The notes below the pieces were generated by a model. The model was not told the origin of the DNA. It did no database searches and saw only the letters and a list, made by a program, of their open reading frames with translations. The position numbers and the translations under genes were made by a program. Shown in pieces: positions 11,073-19,414 of a stretch of DNA of 64,000 nt (within the stretch, counting starts at the first letter, position 1; each line of letters begins with the position of its first letter). The DNA lies in contig NZ_JABVEC010000005.1 of the NCBI RefSeq assembly GCF_014323705.1, positions 124,001 through 188,000 on the forward strand. The letters run 5' to 3'. Origin of the DNA: Actinomadura alba. GTDB taxonomy: Bacteria; Actinomycetota; Actinomycetes; Streptosporangiales; Streptosporangiaceae.

Positions 11073-11230
11073 CCATGGCGAAGGGGGCCGCGTTCGCCGC
11101 ACGGACGAGCGCGGTGAGAGCGGTGAGGGGAGCCGGGGTTCTGCGAAGCTCTGAGCCGGTGGGCGCGGTGACGGTGGCCGACGGTGCCGGGAAGGCGCTG
11201 CGAGCCGCTGAGCCGGAGGCGAGGCCATGA
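11069..11230 (+). CDS. 53-residue micro-ORF coupled on both sides
   Basis: A short Ala/Arg-rich reading frame starting MTMAKGAAFAARTS, without Cys, Trp or a membrane segment. It is joined to its neighbours by ATGA overlaps at both ends (11069-11072 and 11227-11230). That arrangement is hard to explain unless ribosomes pass through it. It could be a small helical protein, perhaps a secreted WXG-like remnant although no WxG motif is present. Alternatively it is only a translational bridge. The sequence alone does not show that the peptide is functional. Confidence 0.5.
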   Translation: MTMAKGAAFAARTSAVRAVRGAGVLRSSEPVGAVTVADGAGKALRAAEPEARP

Positions 11231-12252
11231 ACGCGCCGCATCCCGCGGTCGACGTGCTCACTCCCAAGGCGATGGTGGTGCTGCGGGACCGGCCGGTGGT
11301 GGCGTTCAACCAGTGGCTGGCCGACGCGCTCCGGGTCTGCGGCGAGTCCGGCCGCGGACTGCAGATCGTCACGCCGGTGACGTCCCGGCTGTCGCTGCCG
11401 CTGAAGCTCGTGCTGACCGGGCCGGGCTCGCTCTGGGTGATCAGTGACGGTGGTGGGTACTACGACGGGCTGACCGGCCGCCCGTTGCGCTGGGACGGTG
11501 CGGCGTTCAGCCCGGTGCCCGAGGCGCGCGACTACGCGCCCGGCTACACCACGCGATCGAGCGAGCCGATCGGCGCCCAGTTGACGCTGACCTTCCGGGT
11601 GCGGCATGGCGCCGGTGAGCTGCTCGGCGGTGCCGTCGGGCATCTTTGCCATTCGTTCACCGGGCATCCGCCGCTCGGCTGGGGGACGGCCGAGCCCGCC
11701 GCGAACCTGTGGAACCTGGACGAGATGAACGGGCTCTTCCGGCAGCGCTCGCCCCGTGCCACCTGGCTGGCGGTCATCGGGCCGGCGGCCGAGGCGGGGC
11801 CGGGAGCCGGCATGGGCGACAACGGGGCACCCCCGGTCGGTCAGCGCCGCACGATGGTCGGGACTCTGCTGCTGTCGTCGTCGCAGGGCGGCGTGGAAGA
11901 GGCGGGGACGCTGGTCTTCGGATTCTCCGCGGCCGATCCGCCACCGGTCTCCACACTGTCCACGCTGGTCGGCTCGGTGGCCGCCGAGCACCGGCTGGCG
12001 TCGCTGTTCGCGCAGCTGAGCCCGGGGCGCGCGGACCTCACGACCGAGCCGCGCTGGATGGGCGCCCCGGCGCCGATCGGCATGGCGGTGGGTGCGGAGA
12101 CGGGGGTGGGTTCCGTCCCCTCGGACGTACCCGGGCGTCCGATCGGAGATCCCAGGTCACCCGCGATGTGGTTCGATCTCGGGGACGGCCGTTCGGCCGA
12201 GGGGTGGCGGCGCTACGAGCAGCTCATGCGCCATCTTCGCGCCCCGGCATAG
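11227..12252 (+). CDS. T7SS-linked conserved protein (DUF6177-like)
   Basis: 341 residues, soluble, with no signal peptide. It has an N-terminal alpha/beta region with ITPVTSRLSLPLKL, and a later WLAVIGPAAEA segment after a glycine-rich stretch. From memory it resembles DUF6177-type proteins found beside type VII secretion genes in Streptomyces. That assignment needs a profile search. It is the last gene of the operon, coupled by ATGA to the micro-ORF, and it converges on the sigma factor gene 36 bp away. Confidence 0.65.
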   Translation: MNAPHPAVDVLTPKAMVVLRDRPVVAFNQWLADALRVCGESGRGLQIVTPVTSRLSLPLKLVLTGPGSLWVISDGGGYYDGLTGRPLRWDGAAFSPVPEARDYAPGYTTRSSEPIGAQLTLTFRVRHGAGELLGGAVGHLCHSFTGHPPLGWGTAEPAANLWNLDEMNGLFRQRSPRATWLAVIGPAAEAGPGAGMGDNGAPPVGQRRTMVGTLLLSSSQGGVEEAGTLVFGFSAADPPPVSTLSTLVGSVAAEHRLASLFAQLSPGRADLTTEPRWMGAPAPIGMAVGAETGVGSVPSDVPGRPIGDPRSPAMWFDLGDGRSAEGWRRYEQLMRHLRAPA

Positions 12253-12288
12253 CCGTGCCCGCGGCGGCGGGGCCTGGAGCAGTCGCCG

Positions 12289-12867
12289 TCAGGCGGCGAG
12301 GGCGTGCTCGTGGTGGACGAGCAGCAGCTCGCGGAGCTGCTTGCGGCCCCGGTGCAGGCGGGACATCACCGTGCCGATGGGGGTGCCCATCATCTGGGCG
12401 ATCTCCTTGTAGGGATAGCCCTCGATGTCGGCGAGTACGACGGCCTGCCGGAACTCGTCCGGCATTGATCGCAGCGCCATCATGATCCCGGAGTCGGGCA
12501 TCCGGTCGAGTGCCTCGGCCTCGGCGGAGCGCAGCCCGGCACTCCGGGACTCGGTGTGGGACAGCTGCCACTGCTCGAGCTCTTCCGACCCGGCCCGCTG
12601 CGGCTCACGCTGCTTCTTGCGGTAGGTGTTGATGAAGTTGTTCGTCAGGATCCGGTGCAGCCAGGCCTTGAGGTTCGTGCCCTCCTTGAACTGGTGGAAG
12701 TTCACGTAGGCCTTGGCGAGGGTCTCCTGGACGAGATCTTCGGCATCGGCGCTGTTGCGGGTCATCCGCACGGCGCTGGCGTACAGCGGACTGGCCAGCG
12801 GCAGGACGTCGCGTTCATAGCGCTCGACGTCCTCCCGGCGCGTAGGCAAGGCGACGGTCATCGTCAT
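12289..12867 (-). CDS. SigR-like ECF RNA polymerase sigma factor
   Basis: 192-residue ECF sigma factor. Region 2 contains [16 protein letters not shown] and the strongly conserved [20 protein letters not shown]. Region 4 contains [27 protein letters not shown]. These segments are nearly those of Streptomyces SigR and Mycobacterium SigH, which control the thiol-oxidative stress response. In those loci the zinc anti-sigma factor RsrA/RshA lies directly downstream. Here the downstream neighbour is an unrelated convergent gene and no HxxxCxxC protein is visible. The start is ATG 12867 or ATG 12861. It may be a SigR paralogue controlled at another level. Confidence 0.9.
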   Translation of the reverse strand: MTMTVALPTRREDVERYERDVLPLASPLYASAVRMTRNSADAEDLVQETLAKAYVNFHQFKEGTNLKAWLHRILTNNFINTYRKKQREPQRAGSEELEQWQLSHTESRSAGLRSAEAEALDRMPDSGIMMALRSMPDEFRQAVVLADIEGYPYKEIAQMMGTPIGTVMSRLHRGRKQLRELLLVHHEHALAA

Positions 12868-13186
12868 CGCTCCGTAACTCTCTTGCGGGGCGGTGTTCGC
12901 CCTCGTACGGGGATGCCCTCGCCGATCACATGAGGCTCGGGGTCCGATCATGAGGCGGTGCGCAGGTCGAGGGGAAGCGAACCGGCCGCCTCAACATACC
13001 AAAATCGGACAAATCAGACACAATCTCTGACTCAAGGGCAGGGAGGCGAGGCATCTTTGCATCGGCTCTGGTGCCGTTCTCGCGCGTCCCTACTGGGAAG
13101 ACGCAAGGAGGGGGTCAAGAGTTGTCAAAGCGTGTTGTGACCCTGGTCACATGCCGCTCGGGCCCCGGTGAGTCTGGCCGGGGAAG
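12868..13186. other. Intergenic region upstream of the SigR-like gene
   Basis: 319 bp without a gene. An AT-rich island at about 12993-13035 contains, on the minus strand, TTGTGT and TATGTT separated by 19 bp, a weak promoter candidate. I searched for the SigR self-promoter pattern (GGGAAT-18-GTT on the minus strand) and did not find it. A small palindrome, GTGACC-CT-GGTCAC (around 13137-13150), sits near the end of the neighbouring ATPase gene. Confidence 0.5.
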
Positions 13187-13744
13187 TCAGCCGCCAACCG
13201 CCCGGACGGCGCCCTCGCCCGAGCGGACCGGGGGGCAGAAGAGCGCCCAGACGACCTTGCCGCCACTGAGCCGGGCCCATCCCCACATGTTGCTGAACGA
13301 CTCGACGATGTGGAGGCCGCGGCCGGTCTCGCCGATGAAGTCCGGCTCCCGCCGGCACGGCAGGTCGTGGCCGGTGTCCTGGATTCCGCACAGCAGGTAC
13401 GGGGACTGCCAGATCAACCGCAGGTGGATCGCACCCGCGGGCTCGGCGAGCCGGGGCGGCAGGCTGTGCCTGAGCGCGTTGGTGACCAGCTCGGTGACGA
13501 CGAGACCGACGTCGTCGACCAGATGGCCCATGTTCCAGCGCTCGAGGGTGGTCCGGGTGAAGTGACGGGCGAAGGTGACGGATTCTGGTTCGGGTGCGAC
13601 GGTGAACGAGAGAGCCGGGCCGCGATCGTGGGTGAGTGCTTCCACGGCGGTGCTCAGACCAGGTGGCAGGTCGACCCGATCGCGGTTCGAAGACGAGGTG
13701 AAGGCACAGTCCAGCATCTCGTCGCGTGCGTGGCGTGATGTCAT
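13187..13744 (-). CDS. RsbW/SpoIIAB-like ATP-binding protein
   Basis: 185-residue single-domain GHKL ATPase of the anti-sigma/serine kinase type. The N box is VVTELVTNALRHS (about 78-90), the G1 region is GIQDTGHDLP, and the G2-like stretch is GETGRGLHIVESF. An N-terminal extension of about 40 residues precedes the domain. Actinomycetes carry many such proteins beside XRE-DUF5753 and DUF397 genes, and here it is divergent from exactly that pair. That suggests a WhiJ/AbaA-like developmental switch. The protein may bind a sigma or anti-anti-sigma factor, but the partner is not evident. Confidence 0.85.
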   Translation of the reverse strand: MTSRHARDEMLDCAFTSSSNRDRVDLPPGLSTAVEALTHDRGPALSFTVAPEPESVTFARHFTRTTLERWNMGHLVDDVGLVVTELVTNALRHSLPPRLAEPAGAIHLRLIWQSPYLLCGIQDTGHDLPCRREPDFIGETGRGLHIVESFSNMWGWARLSGGKVVWALFCPPVRSGEGAVRAVGG

Positions 13745-13820
13745 CCCAACCCCGCATGTCGTCTCATCTTGCGGCCGTGTGCCCGAGGGTCCCGTGCGTT
13801 ATCCTGCGCATCGTAGCGTG

Positions 13821-13850
13821 CCAATGCAAGACCCAATGCACGTGCATTTG
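13821..13850. promoter_or_regulatory. Operator-like palindrome with repeats in WhiJ-type divergent region
   Basis: A perfect 12-bp palindrome ATGCACGTGCAT (13836-13847) is flanked by a second CCAATGCA copy 12 bp to its left (13821-13828), and by CCA/TTGG extensions. It lies between the divergent ATPase and XRE genes, a likely binding site for the XRE regulator. That role is inferred from position. Confidence 0.5.
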
Positions 13851-13972
13851 GCTCGTCTCGCAAATTCCGCCCGTCGTGAACGGGGCTCGGCAGCGGTTTC
13901 GGAGGTCCCGCGAACACAGAAGAGGGGAATGGCACACTTGTGCGGTCCGCTCAGGACTCTCGGAGGTTGGAC

Positions 13973-14839
13973 GTGACTCCTGAATCGCCGGGTACCGGCT
14001 CGACGGTGCGTCGAATCCTGCTCGGCTCACAGCTGCGCCGTCTGCGTGAGAGGCGCGGTCTGAGCCGTCAGGAGGCCGGCTACGTCATCCGTGCGTCGGA
14101 GTCGAAGATCAGCCGATTGGAATTGGGCCGGGTCAGCTTCAAAGAACGAGACGTGGCGGATCTCCTCACCTTCTACGGCGTCACCGACGAGGCCGAGCGC
14201 GAGTCGCTGTTGCGGCTGGCGAGGGAGGCCAACGCCCCGGGCTGGTGGCACCGCTACGGTGACGTGCTGCCGCACTGGTTCCAGACCTATGTGGGCCTCG
14301 AAGAGGCGGCCTCGCTGATCCGGACCTACGAGCTGCAGTTCGTCCCCGGGCTGCTGCAGTCGGAGCCGTACGCCCGGGAGGTCTTCCGGCTGGGCAACGC
14401 CGACGCGCCGGCTCACGAGATCGATCAGCGGGTCGAGCTTCGCATGCAGCGCCAGCAGCGGCTGACCGGGCCGAACGCCCCCAGGCTGTGGGCGGTGCTC
14501 GACGAAGCGGTACTGCGACGTCCGATCGGTGGCCACGAGGTGATGAGGGGACAGGTGGAACACCTGATCGCGGTGTCCAAGCTGCCCAACATCACCGTGC
14601 AGGTCATGCCCTTCACGTTCGGCGGTCACGCGGCCGAAGGCGGGGCCTTCTCCATCCTGCGGTTTCCCGAGCCGGACCTGCCGGATGTGGTCTACGTCGA
14701 GACCCTCACGGGTGCCCTCTACCTGGACAAGCGCGACGACGTCGACGTCTACATGCAGGCGATCGAACGCCTGGCGGTCGACAGCGCCACCCCGGACGGC
14801 ACAGTCGAGCTCCTCGGCGCGATTCTCAGAGAGACATGA
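13973..14839 (+). CDS. XRE-family regulator with DUF5753
   Basis: 288 residues. An N-terminal helix-turn-helix (about 15-75: LRRLRERRGLSRQEAGYVI, then ESKISRLELGR) is followed by a DUF5753 domain (about 95-280) with the typical YELQFVPGLLQSEPYAREVF segment. I chose GTG 13973, which has GGAGG 6 nt upstream; the longer GTG 13940 has no ribosome site. The family includes WhiJ-like repressors of development. Its stop is directly followed by the ATG of a DUF397 gene, the standard partner. Confidence 0.92.
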   Translation: MTPESPGTGSTVRRILLGSQLRRLRERRGLSRQEAGYVIRASESKISRLELGRVSFKERDVADLLTFYGVTDEAERESLLRLAREANAPGWWHRYGDVLPHWFQTYVGLEEAASLIRTYELQFVPGLLQSEPYAREVFRLGNADAPAHEIDQRVELRMQRQQRLTGPNAPRLWAVLDEAVLRRPIGGHEVMRGQVEHLIAVSKLPNITVQVMPFTFGGHAAEGGAFSILRFPEPDLPDVVYVETLTGALYLDKRDDVDVYMQAIERLAVDSATPDGTVELLGAILRET

Positions 14840-15076
14840 ATGCACCAGACCTACAACGGGATGCCCGCCACCAAACTCAACGGAGCCAGGTGGCAGAAGG
14901 CACACCGCAGCAACTCGCAGGGCAACTGCGTCGAGATCGCCGAGCTGCCGGGTGAGCGGATCGCGGTCCGGAACTCCAGGCACCCCGAGGGGCCGGCGCT
15001 CATCTACACCCGGCCCGAGATCGAGGCGCTCATCCTCGGTGCCAAGGACGGGGATTTCGACAATCTGATCGGATGA
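14840..15076 (+). CDS. DUF397 domain protein
   Basis: 78-residue protein of the DUF397 (BldB-like) family, small acidic partners of XRE-DUF5753 regulators. The family core is visible as WQKAHRSNSQGNCVEIAEL, followed by IAVRNSRHPEGPALIYTRPE. The ATG immediately follows the regulator stop codon, so the two are co-translated. Such pairs can act like toxin-antitoxin modules or developmental switches. Confidence 0.92.
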   Translation: MHQTYNGMPATKLNGARWQKAHRSNSQGNCVEIAELPGERIAVRNSRHPEGPALIYTRPEIEALILGAKDGDFDNLIG

Positions 15077-15087
15077 AACCGGTCGGC

Positions 15088-15121
15088 GTGGTCACGCCCT
15101 CGGCGGCGACGGCGCGACCAC
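15088..15121. terminator. Hairpin between convergent DUF397 and kinase genes
   Basis: An 11-bp stem (GTGGTCACGCC with GGCGCGACCAC, one mismatch) with a 12-nt loop lies in the 58-bp gap between convergent genes and could end transcription from both sides. Confidence 0.55.
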
Positions 15122-15134
15122 TTCGCCGGCCCGG

Positions 15135-17057
15135 CTATCCGCAGTTCCCCCACGGGGCGCCGGCGCTACCGCTCCCGCCACCGCCGGTGTACTTCACGCA
15201 CTGGCCCTTGGCGTGGAGGAAGACGGGGCCCGCGTAATAGGCGAAGGACCCCCTGTCGGAGGCCTTGGTGCCGTCCTCGCGGGTGAGCTCCGCCCACACG
15301 CTCGTCTTCGTGCCGACGTCGGCGGTCTTGAGGGTGACCACGCAGTTGTAGCCGGAGCTGTTGTAGAGCTGGTAGACCCTCCCGCCGGTGAACGCCGACG
15401 ACCGCTGCACGTAGTAGCCCGAGCCGTGGCCGCCGGAGTTGCACACCTGCTGGGCGGTGTACGGATTGGGCCGGCTCGGCGTGTCCCCGCCCCCGCCCCC
15501 GCCTCCGGTGGGCCTTGGCGTGGAGCGGCTCGGCTGGGTGGAGCCGCCCGGCCGCGGCGCCCGGGTGTTCCGGTCGTCCCCCGGCTTTGGAGATGTCGTC
15601 GCCGCCTTGGCCGGGTCCGTGCGGCGCGTGCCCTGCGCTCCTTCTCCGGACGCCTCAGTGGGTCCTGCTCCGGCGTCGTGTGTCTGCCCGGCGGGGCCCG
15701 CGGCGTCGTTGCCCTGGGCCGATTCCGGACCGCCGGTTCCGCCCCGGGTGGCCGCCCAGGCCGTACCGGCGGCCAGCACGGCGGCCACGGAGAGTCCGGC
15801 GGCCAGCAGGGCCGCCCGGCGGCGCGGTCGGGCCGGGGGCCGGCCGCCGGGGCCCGGTCGGGTCGTCTGCGCGGGCGCGTACGCCGGCGGGTGCTGGACC
15901 GGTGTGTGATGGGCGACCGGCGGTGTGAACCCGTCTGATGCGGATCCGTGGGGTGCGGATCCGACTGGTGTGGGTCCGGCCGGTGTCGACTCCGGCGGTA
16001 TGGATCCCTGCGGCAACGCCTGCCGCGGCGGCTGAGCGCCCGCGGGGTGCTCTCTCGGAGGGGAGTCGGACACCACGCCGGGGCCGGGGGGTGGCGATGC
16101 GGCAGCGGCCGCCTCGTGGACCGGCGCGGGCCCGCCGGCATGCGCGGCCGGCATATGCGGTGTGCCGGTGAACGCGTCCGCCGGGATGCTCCACGCGCCG
16201 GGCGCGGCCAGGTCGCCGACTCCGCTCGCCGCTACGCCTGGATCGGTTGTGCCCATCAGCAGCCGCTGGGCGTCCTGTGCGGTTGGGCGCGCTTCGGGGT
16301 CCTTGGCGAGGCACGCGGCGACCACATCGCGCAACGCGCCGGTCAGCTCGCCGAGGTGCGGTTCGGCCGTCACGATGCGGTGCATCACCGCGGCGGAGTC
16401 GTCGTTGCCGAAGGCGGGACGCGCGGTCGAGGCGAACACCATGGTGCTGGCCCACGCGAACATGTCGGCGGGTGGGCCGAAGCCCCGGCCGGCGAACTGC
16501 TCGGGGGCCATGTAGGCGGGCGTTCCGATCGTCTGTGTGTCGCTCGCCGACCCGAGTGCCCGCGCAATGCCGAAGTCGATCACGCGGGGGCCGTCCGGGC
16601 CGAGCACGATGTTGTGCGGCTTGAAGTCCCGGTGCGTGATCCCGGCCTGATGGATCGCGGTCAGCGCCGTGAGCGTTCCGATCGCCAGCCGCTCGAGCGC
16701 GCCGCCGGTGCGCGGACCCTGCTCGTGGACCGACGCGTACAGAGACGGGCCCTCCACGTACTCGCTCACGATGTAGGGCCGGTCGCCGATCAGGTCGGCG
16801 TCGAGCACCTGAGCCGTGCAGAAGCGGGCCACCCGCATGGCGACGTGCACTTCCCGCACGAAGCGGGCGCGGGCCGGCGAGTCCGCGGCCAGCCCGTCAT
16901 GGAGCAGCTTGATGGCGAGGTACTCGTCGGCGGGGCCTCCGTGGGCCCGGCGGCCGAGGTAGACGGCGCCCTGACCGCCCTCACCCAGCAGACCGAGGAT
17001 CTCGTACTCCCCGACTCTCACCGGGTCCTTGGGGCGCAGCGGCGCCGCGTCCGGCAT
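15135..17057 (-). CDS. Membrane Ser/Thr protein kinase with SapA-like outer domain
   Basis: 640 residues. The Hanks-type kinase domain (about 15-270) has a glycine loop LLGEGGQGAVYLG, AIKLL lysine, catalytic loop HRDFKPHN, DFG as IDFGIAR, and MAPEQ. A Pro-rich linker (about 280-415) leads to one transmembrane helix (about 420-440). An outer low-complexity Gly/Thr/Ser linker follows, then a C-terminal domain of about 105 residues with five cysteines and the run NCVVTLKTADVG, then YAGPVFLHAKGQCV and a final NCG. That ending resembles Streptomyces spore-associated protein A. No PASTA repeats are present. The gene is divergent from fumarylacetoacetase. Confidence 0.88.
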   Translation of the reverse strand: MPDAAPLRPKDPVRVGEYEILGLLGEGGQGAVYLGRRAHGGPADEYLAIKLLHDGLAADSPARARFVREVHVAMRVARFCTAQVLDADLIGDRPYIVSEYVEGPSLYASVHEQGPRTGGALERLAIGTLTALTAIHQAGITHRDFKPHNIVLGPDGPRVIDFGIARALGSASDTQTIGTPAYMAPEQFAGRGFGPPADMFAWASTMVFASTARPAFGNDDSAAVMHRIVTAEPHLGELTGALRDVVAACLAKDPEARPTAQDAQRLLMGTTDPGVAASGVGDLAAPGAWSIPADAFTGTPHMPAAHAGGPAPVHEAAAAASPPPGPGVVSDSPPREHPAGAQPPRQALPQGSIPPESTPAGPTPVGSAPHGSASDGFTPPVAHHTPVQHPPAYAPAQTTRPGPGGRPPARPRRRAALLAAGLSVAAVLAAGTAWAATRGGTGGPESAQGNDAAGPAGQTHDAGAGPTEASGEGAQGTRRTDPAKAATTSPKPGDDRNTRAPRPGGSTQPSRSTPRPTGGGGGGGDTPSRPNPYTAQQVCNSGGHGSGYYVQRSSAFTGGRVYQLYNSSGYNCVVTLKTADVGTKTSVWAELTREDGTKASDRGSFAYYAGPVFLHAKGQCVKYTGGGGSGSAGAPWGNCG

Positions 17058-17132
17058 GGTGGTCCTTCCGTCACACTGTTCTCATTGGCCACAGCCATGG
17101 GTAGGGCAGCAGGCTATTTGTCCTATGACCGC

Positions 17133-17154
17133 ATGTCATATCGGTTCGTGACAT
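17133..17154. promoter_or_regulatory. Operator-like inverted repeat ATGTCA-N10-TGACAT
   Basis: A perfect 6-bp inverted repeat with a 10-bp spacer sits in the 267-bp divergent region between the kinase and fumarylacetoacetase genes, 76 bp upstream of the kinase start. The half-site spacing suits a dimeric helix-turn-helix regulator. The regulator is unknown. Confidence 0.4.
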
Positions 17155-17324
17155 CGTCACTACGGCATGCCCGCGACGTTGCACCATTGTGATCTTCGAG
17201 TGGCGGCCGGCGGAACGTCCCGGCGCGCGGTCGGCCGGGACCGGTGGCCCGGTCCGGATCCGGTTCCGATAGGAACGAACCCGCGGAACCCGAACCGCGG
17301 GGACCCGCACAGGGAGGAACAGAC

Positions 17325-18557
17325 GTGACCCCTTGGCCGCCGGCGCCGCACGACACCCCTTTTCCGGTGGAGAACCTTCCGTACGGCGTCTTCTCCGCCG
17401 CCGACGGCCGCCCCAGGATCGGCGTCGCCATCGGTGACCATGTACTGGAAGTGGGCCCGGTCGCGCGGTCGCGCGGGCTCTCCTTCGCCGACCTGCTGTT
17501 CGGCTCGACGCTGAATCCGCTGATGGCGGCGGGCCCGGGAACATGGCGGGCCGCACGGGCCGAGATCACCTCATGGCTCACGGATCCAGCGCACCGGGCC
17601 GCGGTCGAGCCGCATCTGCTGCGGCGCGACGCGGTCACCTCGCACCTGCCGTTCGAGGTGGCCGACTACGTCGACTTCTACTCCTCCGAGCACCACGCGA
17701 CCAACGTCGGCCGCATCTTCCGCCCGGGCTCCGAGCCGCTGACGCCGAACTGGCGGCACCTGCCGATCGGCTATCACGGCCGCGCGGGCACGGTGATCGT
17801 CTCTGGTACGCCCGTCGCCAGGCCCGCCGGGCAGCGCAAGGGCCCCTCGGACCCGGCGCCGGCGTTCGGGCCGTCGACGCGGCTCGACATCGAGGCCGAG
17901 GTCGGCTTCGTGGTCGGGGTCCCCTCGGACCTCGGCCGGCCGGTGCCGGTGAGCGGGTTCCGCGACCACGTCTTCGGCGTGTGCCTGGTCAACGACTGGT
18001 CGGCCCGGGACATCCAGGCGTGGGAGACCGTGCCGCTGGGCCCGTTCCTCGGGAAGTCCTTCGCCACCTCGGTGTCGCCGTGGGTGGTGCCGCTGGAGGC
18101 GCTGGAGCCGGCCCGGGTGCCGCCGCCGGTGCGCGATCCCGCCGTCCTGCCTTACCTCGACGACGCCGGCGAGTCCTGGGCCCTCGACCTGGCACTGGAG
18201 ATCCGGATCAACGGCCATGTCGTCTCCCGGCCGCCGTTCGCGCCGATGTACTGGACCGGTGCCCAGCAACTGGCGCACCTCACCGTCAACGGGGCGTCCC
18301 TGCGCACCGGCGACCTCTATGCCTCCGGTACCGTCAGCGGCCCGGAACGGGACCAGCGGGGCTGCCTGCTCGAGCTCACGTGGAGCGGCACCGAGCCCCT
18401 GGAGTTCCCGGACGGGACCCGCCGTACCTTCCTCGAGGACGGCGACGAGGTGACGATCACCGCCACCGCGCCGGGGCCCGGGGGGGTACGGCTCGGCCTG
18501 GGCGAGGTGACCGGCCGCGTCATGCCCTCGCCAGCAGGGCCGCCAGAGCGTCGTTGA
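17325..18557 (+). CDS. fahA: Fumarylacetoacetase
   Basis: 410-residue hydrolase that splits fumarylacetoacetate into fumarate and acetoacetate, the last step of tyrosine/homogentisate breakdown. Visible family segments are the DFYSSEHHATNVGRIFRP metal and active-site region (about 118-135), EAEVGFVVG, VNDWSARDIQAWE and GKSFATSVSPWVV. The start is GTG 17325, preceded by AGGGAGG. No homogentisate dioxygenase or maleylacetoacetate isomerase is nearby, so the pathway is spread over the genome. The last 38 nt overlap the convergent hydrolase gene. Confidence 0.93.
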   Translation: MTPWPPAPHDTPFPVENLPYGVFSAADGRPRIGVAIGDHVLEVGPVARSRGLSFADLLFGSTLNPLMAAGPGTWRAARAEITSWLTDPAHRAAVEPHLLRRDAVTSHLPFEVADYVDFYSSEHHATNVGRIFRPGSEPLTPNWRHLPIGYHGRAGTVIVSGTPVARPAGQRKGPSDPAPAFGPSTRLDIEAEVGFVVGVPSDLGRPVPVSGFRDHVFGVCLVNDWSARDIQAWETVPLGPFLGKSFATSVSPWVVPLEALEPARVPPPVRDPAVLPYLDDAGESWALDLALEIRINGHVVSRPPFAPMYWTGAQQLAHLTVNGASLRTGDLYASGTVSGPERDQRGCLLELTWSGTEPLEFPDGTRRTFLEDGDEVTITATAPGPGGVRLGLGEVTGRVMPSPAGPPERR

Positions 18558-19326
18558 ACGCCGCCGGCCGTTCCAGGTTGGGCATGTGCCCGGCACCTTC
18601 GACGACGACCAGGGTCGAGTCCGGCAGGCGCTCGTGCATCAGCCGCGCGTCCGAGATGGGGGTGAACTCGTCCCGGTCGCCGACCACCACGAGGGCGGGC
18701 ACCGCCACCCGCGACAGCGTCGCCACGTAGTCGGGGCGTTCGGCGCGGCCGCGAAGGGCGGCGGCGGCGCCGTCGGGCGAGGTGGCCCGCATCATGTCCA
18801 GCACATGGCGGGCGACGGCGGGCATGGCGCGGACGTTCTCCGGGGCGACCATCTGCGGTAGTACCTCGTCGGCGTAGGGACCCATGCCCTCGCGGACCAG
18901 CCGCTCGGCCATGCGCGCGCGCCACCGTACGCCGTCCGCGGTCTCGGCCTGAGCGGAGGTGTCGGCGAGCAGCAGGCCGCTGATCCGGTGCGGGAACAGC
19001 CGGTGGAACTCCATGACGATCTGGCCGCCCATCGAGAGACCGCCGAGGACGATCCGGTCGATCCCCAGGTGGTCGAGCAGAGCGGCGATGTCACGGGCGA
19101 AGGTCTCGAGCGGCGTCTTGCCGGGCACGACGGTGCTCTCGCCGTAGCCGCGCAGGTCCGGGGTGATCACCCGTACGCCGGTCGCGCCGAAGTGCTCGAC
19201 CTGGGGTCGCCACATCGTGCGGTCGAAGGGATGGCCGTGCACGAGCACCAGCGGGTCGCGGTCACCGTCACCGCCGCCCGTGTCGTCGTATCCGACGGTG
19301 ATCCCGTTGACGGAGGCCGTGCTCAT
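18520..19326 (-). CDS. Alpha/beta hydrolase
   Basis: 268-residue alpha/beta hydrolase. The nucleophile elbow is GGLSMGGQ, the acid is in VVVGDRDEFTP, and the histidine in GAGHMPNLE. The HGHPFDRTMW oxyanion region is that of the 3-oxoadipate enol-lactonase/haloperoxidase-like group, but the substrate cannot be assigned. The ATG at 19326 gives the standard N-terminus (MSTASVNGITVGYDD). It is divergent from a MocR regulator that may control it. It overlaps fahA tail to tail by 38 nt, so any terminator must lie inside coding sequence. Confidence 0.85.
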   Translation of the reverse strand: MSTASVNGITVGYDDTGGGDGDRDPLVLVHGHPFDRTMWRPQVEHFGATGVRVITPDLRGYGESTVVPGKTPLETFARDIAALLDHLGIDRIVLGGLSMGGQIVMEFHRLFPHRISGLLLADTSAQAETADGVRWRARMAERLVREGMGPYADEVLPQMVAPENVRAMPAVARHVLDMMRATSPDGAAAALRGRAERPDYVATLSRVAVPALVVVGDRDEFTPISDARLMHERLPDSTLVVVEGAGHMPNLERPAAFNDALAALLARA

Positions 19327-19414
19327 CGGGTGGATCTCCTCGTGTTCCCCGGCGCGGCCGGCCGGTGGTCGCCGGATCGCCATCGCCGTGCTGCTTGACG
19401 GCTCGATGCTATGA

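Noticed and set aside
12868..13186. Search for a SigR-type autoregulatory promoter
   Set aside because: No GGGAAT-18-GTT pattern was found on the minus strand upstream of the sigma factor gene.
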